NCBI RefSeq assembly: GCF_900094795.1 | Contig: NZ_FMBC01000007.1 | Coordinates: 62,001 to 126,000, forward strand | Length of the DNA: 64,000 nt | Source: Kosakonia oryziphila | GTDB taxonomy: Bacteria; Pseudomonadota; Gammaproteobacteria; Enterobacterales; Enterobacteriaceae | Direction: 5' to 3' | In this document: positions 1 to 6,605 of the stretch, one piece after another | Position numbering within the stretch: the first letter of the stretch is position 1 | Layout of the letters: each line of letters begins with the position of its first letter | Notes under the pieces: generated by a model | The model's database searches: none | Told to the model about the DNA's origin: nothing | Seen by the model: only the letters and a program-made list of their open reading frames with translations | Position numbers and translations under genes: made by a program

Positions 1-875
1 AGAGGGTCTTCAAGCGTCATCAGGCTTGCAAATTCATCCGTACCAATCTGCTGGTCAACGCCCTGTTTATAATAGGGATAAAAGGCTACTGGCCAGTTTT
101 TTCCATACGACCGATACATGTGTTCAAGAGACTTTTTAGTATCCAGCAGATCCATAACGAAAGGAACAACGGCATCGACATCCGGGTCCGACAGCGCTGT
201 CAGCCACGCGGCCCAGCCACGTTTGGAGGCTCCGGCGATAATAAATTTAGTTATATTCTGTTGTGTCAGTTCTTTCTTCGCCAGCCTGAACGCCTGCGAT
301 ACCGACGCTGCCATAGGGATATGAAGGGACGCGTTCTGGTATTTCTCAGTATCATCAATAAAAAGTTTCCAGGAATATGCCACACTGTCATCTTCAGCCA
401 GAGGTGTTGTAACCCCCTGATAAATAAGCACCTGATTAGGAACATTACTGACTGATATCACCACAGTTCGTGTGGCCACCGCAATGCGTGTAAGTTCTTC
501 CTCACTGAAGTTTGTGGGCGCTACGGGACTGCCTGAGCCATTATTGTTGCTGCCGTTGTTGATAACAACAAGTGCATTATTTTCTCTGGCGGAATCAGGA
601 ATATAGATATCCACCCCGTTCTGCCAGCGTTCCGGAGATACGACGCCTTGCGGGGACCACTCCTGTGAATTCAGGTTATATCTTTGCAGCATAACCCCGG
701 GGAGTTGCTTTTTTTCCAGAAGAGAATAATCGAGAGGAAGTGCCGCAAGTGATATCCGGTAATCAGAAATAACATGCGTCAGATCTGTGGTTTTATACTT
801 TTCTCCAGGGGAAGACAACGCCAGACAGGTAGGAGAGATAAACAACATCGCCATGTATAATGCTCTGATTTTCAT
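1..875 (-). CDS. pqaA: PhoPQ-activated pathogenicity-related protein (PqaA-like), 3' end outside window
   Basis: An open frame runs on the minus strand from ATG at 875 to the window edge (291 codons, no stop), so the gene is partial at its C-terminus. The N-terminus is a signal peptide (MKIRALYMAMLF..., cleavage near LALS), so the product is probably periplasmic. A GASKRGW motif in a strand-turn-helix context is typical of the PqaA/PhoPQ_related alpha/beta-hydrolase-like family, in which Ser acts as nucleophile. In Salmonella pqaA is activated by PhoP/PhoQ; I see no clear PhoP box here. Family assignment is by motif and general resemblance; the substrate is unknown. Confidence 0.75.
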   Translation of the reverse strand, partial: MKIRALYMAMLFISPTCLALSSPGEKYKTTDLTHVISDYRISLAALPLDYSLLEKKQLPGVMLQRYNLNSQEWSPQGVVSPERWQNGVDIYIPDSARENNALVVINNGSNNNGSGSPVAPTNFSEEELTRIAVATRTVVISVSNVPNQVLIYQGVTTPLAEDDSVAYSWKLFIDDTEKYQNASLHIPMAASVSQAFRLAKKELTQQNITKFIIAGASKRGWAAWLTALSDPDVDAVVPFVMDLLDTKKSLEHMYRSYGKNWPVAFYPYYKQGVDQQIGTDEFASLMTLEDP

Positions 876-910
876 CAGGAAACTCCTTTTATCAAGTAAA
901 AATTTGTTTA

Positions 911-1105
911 TCACAGACTACTAACTTTGATGCTCATCAGCCTTATTGCTGCATGTTCACCTCCGGCCTTATCCCGCAAACGAATAACAGTCTGCGCGAG
1001 GTGCCGAATTCTCTGGTAATAGCACTAATGCTTGCTCCAGTGTTAAGACATTCCAGCACCACCTGTTGCTGTTCCCCATAGAGTGGCGAAGGACGCCCGA
1101 AGCTT
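911..1105 (-). pseudogene. Serine resolvase/invertase C-terminal remnant, frameshifted
   Basis: Reading the minus strand from about 1105 gives GRPSPLYGEQQQVVLECL, then an ISAITREFGTS helix-turn-helix like the DNA-binding tail of Tn3/Hin-type serine recombinases. After the second helix the match continues in another frame (AQTVIRLRDKAGGEHAAIR) to a stop at 911-913, so one frameshift separates the two parts. No catalytic domain lies upstream, because cybB occupies that DNA. It is a relic of a mobile element. Confidence 0.7.
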
Positions 1106-1106
1106 A

Positions 1107-1132
1107 GCCCGATAAACTTAGCACTATCGGGC
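1107..1132 (-). terminator. Inverted repeat downstream of cybB
   Basis: GCCCGATA (1107-1114) and TATCGGGC (1125-1132) form an 8-bp perfect stem with a 10-nt loop just after the cybB stop. There is no U-run, so it may be an mRNA 3' stabiliser rather than an intrinsic terminator. Confidence 0.4.
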
Positions 1133-1141
1133 AGAAAACCT

Positions 1142-1672
1142 TTAGCTGTGTTTTTTCGGCATCATCCGCAACAGCGTATTGTCTTTATAGTAGTAATGAT
1201 GTACCAGCGCCGCCGCTGCATGCAGGCCAATAACAAAATAGCCCAGATTAGCCAGCAATTCGTGGTACTCCTTCAGCGTATCCACCAGATCAAAGTTAGC
1301 CTCCGACGCATACGGCATCACCATGCCGAACGCGATCCACGGCTCGCCACGGTTGTACATCATCAGCAGGCCAATAACAGGCAGAACAATAAACAGCAGA
1401 TAAATTACCAGATGGCCCAGATGCGCCAGCCCGGTCATCATAGGTGAGGGTTTGGGCACAATCGGTGGCGTTGGGTTTTTTAACCGCGCCAGCAAACGAG
1501 CAACCATGAGAACAAGAATAGAAATACCGCAGGAGATATGCACCATGTTAAACCACGGACGGTAGCTGCGCGGCGCAAATCCGCGAAACTCCATGGCGCA
1601 ATAAGCGGTTACGATTAGCAGAAACACCAACCAGTGAAGGGTGATTTGCACGGAGGAATATTTACTGCGCAT
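1142..1672 (-). CDS. cybB: Cytochrome b561 (superoxide:ubiquinone oxidoreductase CybB)
   Basis: A 176-residue di-haem b-type cytochrome of the inner membrane. In E. coli it passes electrons from superoxide to ubiquinone. Four hydrophobic helices are visible, with His residues in the expected places: HWLVFLL near the N-terminus, HISCG in helix 2, HLGHLV in helix 3 and HAAAALVHHYY in helix 4. Length matches E. coli CybB. It lies divergent from gapC, the same arrangement as in E. coli. The start at 1672 (MRSKYSSVQITLHW) matches the family N-terminus. It appears intact, although the genes on both sides are decayed. Confidence 0.95.
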   Translation of the reverse strand: MRSKYSSVQITLHWLVFLLIVTAYCAMEFRGFAPRSYRPWFNMVHISCGISILVLMVARLLARLKNPTPPIVPKPSPMMTGLAHLGHLVIYLLFIVLPVIGLLMMYNRGEPWIAFGMVMPYASEANFDLVDTLKEYHELLANLGYFVIGLHAAAALVHHYYYKDNTLLRMMPKKHS

Positions 1673-1859
1673 AAGACGATCCTGAAAGAATAGCAGAACG
1701 CCAACATAGCCGTATTTCCTTAAAAATTCATTAACTTTTCCTCTTTAGCATTCAGTCATTTACCCTTCGTTTAACGCGATTCATTTGCTCAACAATCCCC
1801 TCCAGGCTATCACTGATGAGTGCAATAACATGATCATGACCTGAAAAGCGGAGTGAATT

Positions 1860-2861
1860 ATGAGCAAAATTGGCATCAATGGATTCGGGCGTATTGGACG
1901 TCTGGTACTGCGTCGTCTGCTGGAAACCAACAGTAGCGCGGAAGTTGTCGCAATTAACGATCTCACCTCACCAAAAGTGCTGGCCTATTTATTGAAGCAT
2001 GATTCTAACTACGGTCCATTCGGCTGGAACGTAGATTTCACTGAAGATTCGCTGATCGTCAACGGTAAAAGCATCACTGTCTATGCTGAGAAAGAGGCGA
2101 AACACATCCCGTGGAGCCGCGCCGGCGCTGAGATCATTGTGGAATGTACTGGTTTCTATACTTCGGCTGAAAAATCACAGGCGCATCTGGAAGCTGGTGC
2201 GAAAAAAGTGCTTATCTCCGCGCCTGCCGGTGAGATGAAAACCGTGGTGTTTAACGTCAATGACGAAACCATCAATGCTGAAGACACCATTATTTCGGTC
2301 GCCTCCTGCACCACCAACTGTCTCGCACCGATGGCCAAAGCGCTATAGGACAATTTCGGCATCAAAGTCGGCACTATGACCACCATTCACGCCTATACCG
2401 GTACGCAGGCGCTGGTCGATGGGCCGCGCGGCAAAGATCTGCGAGCCTCGCGCGCAGCAGCGGAAAACATCATCCCGCACACCACAGGTGCGGCAAAAGC
2501 GATCGGCCTGGTGATCCCGGCGCTGAGCGGCAAACTGAAAGGCCATGCACAGCGCGTTCCGGTGAAAACCGGCTCGGTAACTGAACTGGTCTCCATTCTG
2601 GAGAAGAAAGTCACCGTCGATGAGATCCACCAGGCGCTGAAAAAAGCCACTGAAAATAATGAATCCTTCGGCTATACCGATGAAGAGATTGTTTCGTCGG
2701 ATGTTATTGGCAGCCATTTTGGTTCGGTGTTCGATGCCACGCAGACAGAAATTACCGAAGTAGGCGATCTACAACTGGTAAAAACTGTCTCCTGGTACGA
2801 TAACGAGTATGGTTTTGTCACCCAACTCGTGCGTGTACTGGAAAAATACCGCGCGCTTTAA
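1860..2861 (+). pseudogene. gapC: Glyceraldehyde-3-phosphate dehydrogenase gapC, interrupted by one nonsense codon
   Basis: The frame starts [14 protein letters not shown] (NAD-binding GxGxxG) and carries the active-site SCTTNC. Codon 163 (2346-2348) is TAG. The same frame then continues without any shift to a natural stop at 2861, giving the family's usual length of about 333 residues; the next residues ([20 protein letters not shown]) are normal GAPDH sequence. Other GAPDHs usually have Glu here, so a single GAG-to-TAG change explains the break. E. coli K-12 gapC is also a pseudogene. The rest of the frame is well preserved, so inactivation looks recent or the codon is suppressed. The product before the stop lacks most of the catalytic domain. 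Confidence 0.93.
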
Positions 2862-2867
2862 CCTTCA

Positions 2868-2945
2868 CATAAGCCGGATGATGCAACGTTTACCTGGCCT
2901 GTGCTGAGTGCGGGCCAGGTAAGTACAAGCGCCATCAGGCGAGGC
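2868..2945. repeat. REP/BIME-like palindromic element
   Basis: Between gapC and the esterase gene lies GCCGGATGATGCAACG at the left and GCCATCAGGCGAGGC at the right, both resembling REP half-units. They flank a perfect 10-bp inverted repeat (TTACCTGGCC 2890-2899, GGCCAGGTAA 2913-2922). The hairpin has no U-run. It probably stabilises or ends the gapC transcript. Confidence 0.5.
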
Positions 2946-2950
2946 AAGAC

Positions 2951-3877
2951 ATGAGAAATATCAGCCCGGAAGATTTATTAACGTTAATGAAGGTCGCAGT
3001 GCAGCACGCCAGTAAGTTTCCCATCTGGCCGCAGGGAGAAGCGCCAGGCGCCGCTGCCAGCCCGGTGCGTTTTCAACTCGAAACGTTTCACACCGGGCCG
3101 ACACCGTTTGACCGCTCAGTCACCGGCGTTCGCGCCCCGGAAATCACCGTTTACGCCCCGCAAAACCCCAACGGCGTAGGGATCCTTATCACGCCAGGCG
3201 GTTCTTATCGTCGGGTGGTACTGGATAAAGAAGGTAGTGCACTGGCTCCCTGTTTCAATGCCAAAGGGTATACCTTGTTTGTGATGACCTACCGGCTCCC
3301 GGCAGATCAGCATGCTGAAGGCGCGGATGCGCCGCTGGCGGATATACAGCGCGCAATGCGCACGATCCGCGCCCGCGCCGGGGAGTGGAAACTGGATCCC
3401 ACAAAGCTCGGCGTGATGGGTTTTTCCGCAGGTGGTCATGTCGCCGCCAGCCTCGGCACGCGCTATGACGAAGTAGTTTATCCGCCGTCTGACGACATCG
3501 ACCACCAGAGTGCGCGCCCGGCATTTATGGCGCTGGTTTATCCGGTTATCACCATGCAAGCTGAAATTGATCACCCGATTTCCCGCCAGCAACTGATTGG
3601 CGAGTCACCGGCTGACGAACAGGTACATCACTATTCCCCTGAACAGAATGTTAACAACGAAACACCGCCGGTTTTTTTGTTGCATGCGGTGGACGATCCG
3701 GCGGTGAAGGTAGAGAATAGCCTGCTGATGTTTACCGCGCTGCGCCGTCTTGGCGTACCGGTAGAGATGCATCTGTTTGAGCAGGGAAAACACGGTTTTG
3801 GTATTCGTGATACGCTGGGTTTGCCTGCCGCCGCCTGGCCCGAACTGATGATGGCATGGATAGCGACAAAAGTGTGA
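2951..3877 (+). CDS. Alpha/beta-hydrolase, acetyl-xylan-esterase/BD-FAE-like
   Basis: A 308-residue serine hydrolase. The oxyanion-hole strand-loop is ITPGGSYRRV (about residues 79-88), the nucleophile elbow is GFSAGGH (about 157-163), the acid is in LHAVDDPAVKVENS (about 245-258) and the His in GKHGFG (about 279-284). Order and spacing fit the esterase/lipase family that de-acetylates or de-esterifies sugars. There is no signal peptide, so it is cytoplasmic. A GAGGCAAGAC ribosome site precedes ATG 2951. It sits between two pseudogenes (gapC and aldA) where K-12 has no gene, so it was gained here or lost in K-12. The substrate is not known. Confidence 0.75.
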   Translation: MRNISPEDLLTLMKVAVQHASKFPIWPQGEAPGAAASPVRFQLETFHTGPTPFDRSVTGVRAPEITVYAPQNPNGVGILITPGGSYRRVVLDKEGSALAPCFNAKGYTLFVMTYRLPADQHAEGADAPLADIQRAMRTIRARAGEWKLDPTKLGVMGFSAGGHVAASLGTRYDEVVYPPSDDIDHQSARPAFMALVYPVITMQAEIDHPISRQQLIGESPADEQVHHYSPEQNVNNETPPVFLLHAVDDPAVKVENSLLMFTALRRLGVPVEMHLFEQGKHGFGIRDTLGLPAAAWPELMMAWIATKV

Positions 3878-3909
3878 CATGCGCCCCCGCCTGGCGGGGT
3901 CACACATTA

Positions 3910-4167
3910 TCAGGATTGCAGATAAACCATCTGCGTTTGCAGATACTCGTTCAGGCCATGACGCCCATCCGCCCCGCCAATCCCGGACTTACGCCACCCG
4001 GCGTGGAAACCCTGCATCGCTTCAAAGTTCTCACGGTTAATAATATAGGCGCTTTGTCACCCAGCACCACACGCGCTACTTTCTGTTCCACACGTTCCAG
4101 TGCGACGGCATTGATAAGTGGCCCCCATGGCAATGTCGTTACGCTGCGCCGGATCGCCGAACTGTAC
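3910..4167 (-). pseudogene. aldA: Lactaldehyde dehydrogenase aldA remnant with internal deletion
   Basis: Two pieces of AldA are joined. From about 4167 downward the minus strand reads VQFGDPAQRNDIAMGPLIN then ERVEQKVARVV, a segment from the C-terminal half. About 20 codons later, in another frame, it reads INRENFEAMQGFHAGWRKSG and ends NEYLQTQMVYLQS at the stop 3910-3912, which is the AldA C-terminus. The roughly 120 residues normally between them, and everything before the first piece including catalytic Cys, are missing. E. coli has intact aldA at this place (between ydcF and gapC), so this is a local deletion relic. Confidence 0.9.
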
Positions 4168-4184
4168 CCCAGAGATATATCAAT

Positions 4185-4616
4185 TTAATCAGCATGCTCA
4201 CGTCGATAAATTTCGACACTAACCAAATCTAATTTAGACAAGCTGTAAAACGACACAACGTCTTGACTCCGTGGAGATCGCCAACATTCAGCTTCTGTTT
4301 GACATTGCTTTTGCTGTTCATATCCTTCTGATATCAGGTAGTTACGAATTTTACTAGTATCGGTCGTACCATTGAACTGAATACCATAGACAAAAGCTTG
4401 TGGACCACTGATATTGCTATAACTGAATTCGTAGTTATCAGATATACGTGGCATTTTCTTAAGCAATTCAGGTGTGTAGTAATTGTATTCCCGCGTGTCT
4501 CTTTCGGTATAATTAGCACTGCTGGCGAATCCCATCGTCAGATACGGCCAGCTCAATGTCAGTGCGACACCAACAAGCAGCAACACAACAGAAAATACGG
4601 TTATAAATTTTCTCAT
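4185..4616 (-). CDS. Small membrane-anchored protein of unknown function
   Basis: Unrecognised. ATG 4616 has a GGAAAAATT spacer and opens a 143-residue frame: a hydrophobic N-terminal segment (FITVFSVVLLLVGVALTL) followed by a soluble domain rich in Tyr/Asn/Ser. This fits a signal-anchored periplasmic-facing protein. Two Cys residues (KQCQTEAECW) may form a disulfide. The frame is also open upstream into the broken gene at 4617-5001, so the original start could differ. Position directly downstream of a decayed gene suggests a two-gene cassette, possibly effector/immunity, but that is inference. Base composition is more AT-rich than the neighbouring core genes. Confidence 0.5.
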   Translation of the reverse strand: MRKFITVFSVVLLLVGVALTLSWPYLTMGFASSANYTERDTREYNYYTPELLKKMPRISDNYEFSYSNISGPQAFVYGIQFNGTTDTSKIRNYLISEGYEQQKQCQTEAECWRSPRSQDVVSFYSLSKLDLVSVEIYRREHAD

Positions 4617-5001
4617 AATTTTTCCGTAGTGATCCCAGCGCTTTAGCGCCTCTTCTTTGCTGACAGCCCGTAGCTGAGGGAAAGGATTCTGAACCGACAC
4701 TACCCGATAAAAACCCAGCAAATCAGAGACCAAATCCTCACCACTAAAACCGTGTCGTCACCAGGTTATTGGGAAACGATCCCTGAAATGCCTCAAACTT
4801 GCGTGCCATCGTCATCATCATCGCCAAGGCAATGCTTTTCTGTTCCCAGTAAGGCCTGCCGCGCCGTATCCGCCAAGTCATCACCTTTCCTGACCGAAGT
4901 TGCCCCCTCAGACCAGTCATTCCCTGTGAATACCTGACATCATAAAATTCCTTCCCTGATGATTCACCTTGAGCAATTAATCTCAACAGCTCTCGAATAT
5001 C
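4617..5001 (-). pseudogene. Frameshifted fragment of an unknown accessory protein
   Basis: The minus strand from about 5001 reads GTDIRELLRLIAQGESSGK through RPYWEQKSIALAMM to NNLVTTRF and then hits TAG. Moving one base, the text continues as SGEDLVSDLLGFYRVVSVQN and then FPQLRAVSKEEALKRWDHYG. The shift is at a run of four T (about 4746), so one extra T most likely broke the gene. A TAG also lies just 5' of the fragment (LEHA-stop-GTD), so the N-terminus is gone. The sequence resembles proteins I associate with enterobacterial secretion-linked accessory islands, but I cannot name the family with certainty. Confidence 0.6.
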
Positions 5002-5124
5002 TGTGCCCTAAGCATGCTCCAGATCCACCCATCCCAGAACTTCTGTATAAACAAGCCCCCTGTTTCCATAAGGTGCCTGAGCACCATCAATAATTTCCGA
5101 TCGCTTACTCATCCTGAGTCTTCT

Positions 5125-5265
5125 TCAGCGACAGCCGAGATCAATTGCATTTCGTCCAGGACGATCCAGTTTGGTGACAATCAGCACATCGCCATTTTCC
5201 ATTCTGTCGAGCAGCCGGGTAAACCCCGGTCGCTCGCTGGCAGCAACGCTTATTGTTAAGTAAGC
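5125..5265 (-). pseudogene. Serine resolvase catalytic-domain remnant
   Basis: The minus-strand frame reads [17 protein letters not shown] then [20 protein letters not shown] and ends in a stop at 5125-5127. SERPGF...LLDRM...[13 protein letters not shown] is the conserved core between the first strand and helix E region of resolvases and invertases. The N-terminal catalytic Ser segment and the C-terminal half are missing. A related C-terminal remnant lies at 911-1105 on the same strand. Confidence 0.8.
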
Positions 5266-5367
5266 TATCCCCGGCGCGGCATTGCTCAGGAGCAGCATCA
5301 GCTTTTGTGAGTGAACTCATAAAAAACAGCGCAAGATCGCAACAAATAAATCGCAAGTGCGAGGAAT

Positions 5368-5409
5368 ATAATGCCCGTTTGCTACATATTTAGCGCAAAC
5401 GGGCATTAT
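5368..5409 (-). terminator. Long perfect hairpin after ydcF
   Basis: ATAATGCCCGTTTGC (5368-5382) and GCAAACGGGCATTAT (5395-5409) are perfectly complementary over 15 bp with a 12-nt loop. It begins immediately after the ydcF stop (5410-5412). It is likely a terminator or 3' protective hairpin; there is no long U-run. Confidence 0.6.
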
Positions 5410-6213
5410 TCACAGGGAACGGCTGGCGAGCACGGCAGCAAGGATCTCATCGGCAATCAACACCTGCCAGGCCTCTTCCACTGCGGGTGGAAAATCAACG
5501 TGAACCAGAAAATCACGCCCTTTCGGCCCGTAGCCCGTGGCATCATCACGGAGGCGGGGAACTTCCCCCATCATCAGAGACAGGTAGCGATCCACAGCCC
5601 ACAGCCCCTCCTGCTGCGGCTGGAAAGCCAGACCTGCCGCCGTATTGCATAAGCGGGGTGTAATACCTGGCCAGCTTAGCCAGTGCGGTGCGTCTGCACA
5701 TTGCTGGCTTACACGGGCAAAGGTGGCGACGGTGCGGCGCTGCATCGTTGGGTCCTGCACCACCATTGCCGTTTTCGGTTTTATCCCCTTAGAAAGCAGC
5801 AAATCAATGCTAAATCGTGCATTTTCACCGCTGTTTTTTGATTTATCTTCAATCAACAGTTGAGAATCATCAAGATTCCAGAAGTGACGCCCGATATCCG
5901 CCATGATCGCCGCTTCACTGCGCCCGGTCGTGTGCAGCACGTTATAGCGGGGATGGTGCGCAACAGCGTCATACAGAAACGTCGTGGAGTGTCCCACTCC
6001 CCCCGTAACCAGCAACGGCGTGTTCAACGCCGCTGCCAGTGCACAGGCCGCATCGATGGTCGGTATCACCGCATTACCCGCGAGGATCACCACCTCCGCG
6101 TGTACAGGCGTGGGTTTACCGGCAAAATCATTTTGCGCCAGCCATTCACCCAGCGTATTCGCCGCTGCCAGCGTGGTTTCCTGCAATGCGGGAAATGTTG
6201 GTATCTGCATCAA
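5410..6213 (-). CDS. ydcF: DUF218 family protein YdcF
   Basis: A 267-residue protein matching E. coli YdcF (266 aa), a DUF218 fold protein shown to bind S-adenosylmethionine; its physiological role is not settled. Seen here are VILAGNAVIPTID (nucleotide-type loop), LLVTGGVGHSTTFLYDAV and the IEDKSKNSGENARFS signature. It has no signal peptide or membrane helix. In E. coli it lies between hrpA and aldA; here the efflux operon is inserted between it and hrpA, and its other neighbour aldA is ruined. Start 6213 (MMQIPTFPALQ) agrees with the family; ATG 6210 is possible. Confidence 0.92.
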   Translation of the reverse strand: MMQIPTFPALQETTLAAANTLGEWLAQNDFAGKPTPVHAEVVILAGNAVIPTIDAACALAAALNTPLLVTGGVGHSTTFLYDAVAHHPRYNVLHTTGRSEAAIMADIGRHFWNLDDSQLLIEDKSKNSGENARFSIDLLLSKGIKPKTAMVVQDPTMQRRTVATFARVSQQCADAPHWLSWPGITPRLCNTAAGLAFQPQQEGLWAVDRYLSLMMGEVPRLRDDATGYGPKGRDFLVHVDFPPAVEEAWQVLIADEILAAVLASRSL

Positions 6214-6605
6214 AATCTCCTTTGCTTAACCCGTCAGGGACTAACCAAAATAACCGGGTTGCACGCAAAACGGTAGCCATGGGATAAACCCGCGCGTCCT
6301 GATTTCTCATCGCTCAGACACTCTTTATCGTACGGTGGGCCAGTTAAAATAGTTACTGTACTCAGTGTGACAGTGTCACATGTGAACGATTATTTTTATC
6401 ATTTAAGCCGTGTACCCTGCGCGGGTAACCTATATTTTTCTTATTCACTTGCATCATCTTTATTTACACAAGTAATATAATTAGCACACTAACAATTAAA
6501 CAAATAAAAAGCTTTCCAGGATAACTGTGAACTTTGCTGTCTTCAGCTACGCTCCGCCACATACGACAAAACGCAGGGAAACCTGCTTCGCGAGGTTAAG
6601 AAGTA
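6214..6605. promoter_or_regulatory. Divergent control region between ydcF and the efflux operon
   Basis: This 392-bp gap holds no convincing gene. It contains a 15-bp palindrome, TGTGAC-AGT-GTCACA (6366-6380), overlapping a second one, TCACATGTGA (6376-6385). A TATAAT (6476-6481) could be the -10 of the efflux operon, but I find no good -35. The downstream 120 bp are AT-rich. The palindromes look like an operator; half-site spacing (5 bp) is one short of a CRP site. No regulator gene is adjacent. Confidence 0.45.

Noticed and set aside
5141..5356. 71-codon minus-strand frame over the resolvase remnant
   Set aside because: A different frame from the one with resolvase homology; no match of its own.
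6366..6380. CRP binding site in the efflux control region
   Set aside because: The TGTGA and TCACA half-sites are separated by 5 bp, not the 6 needed by CRP, so another regulator is more likely.
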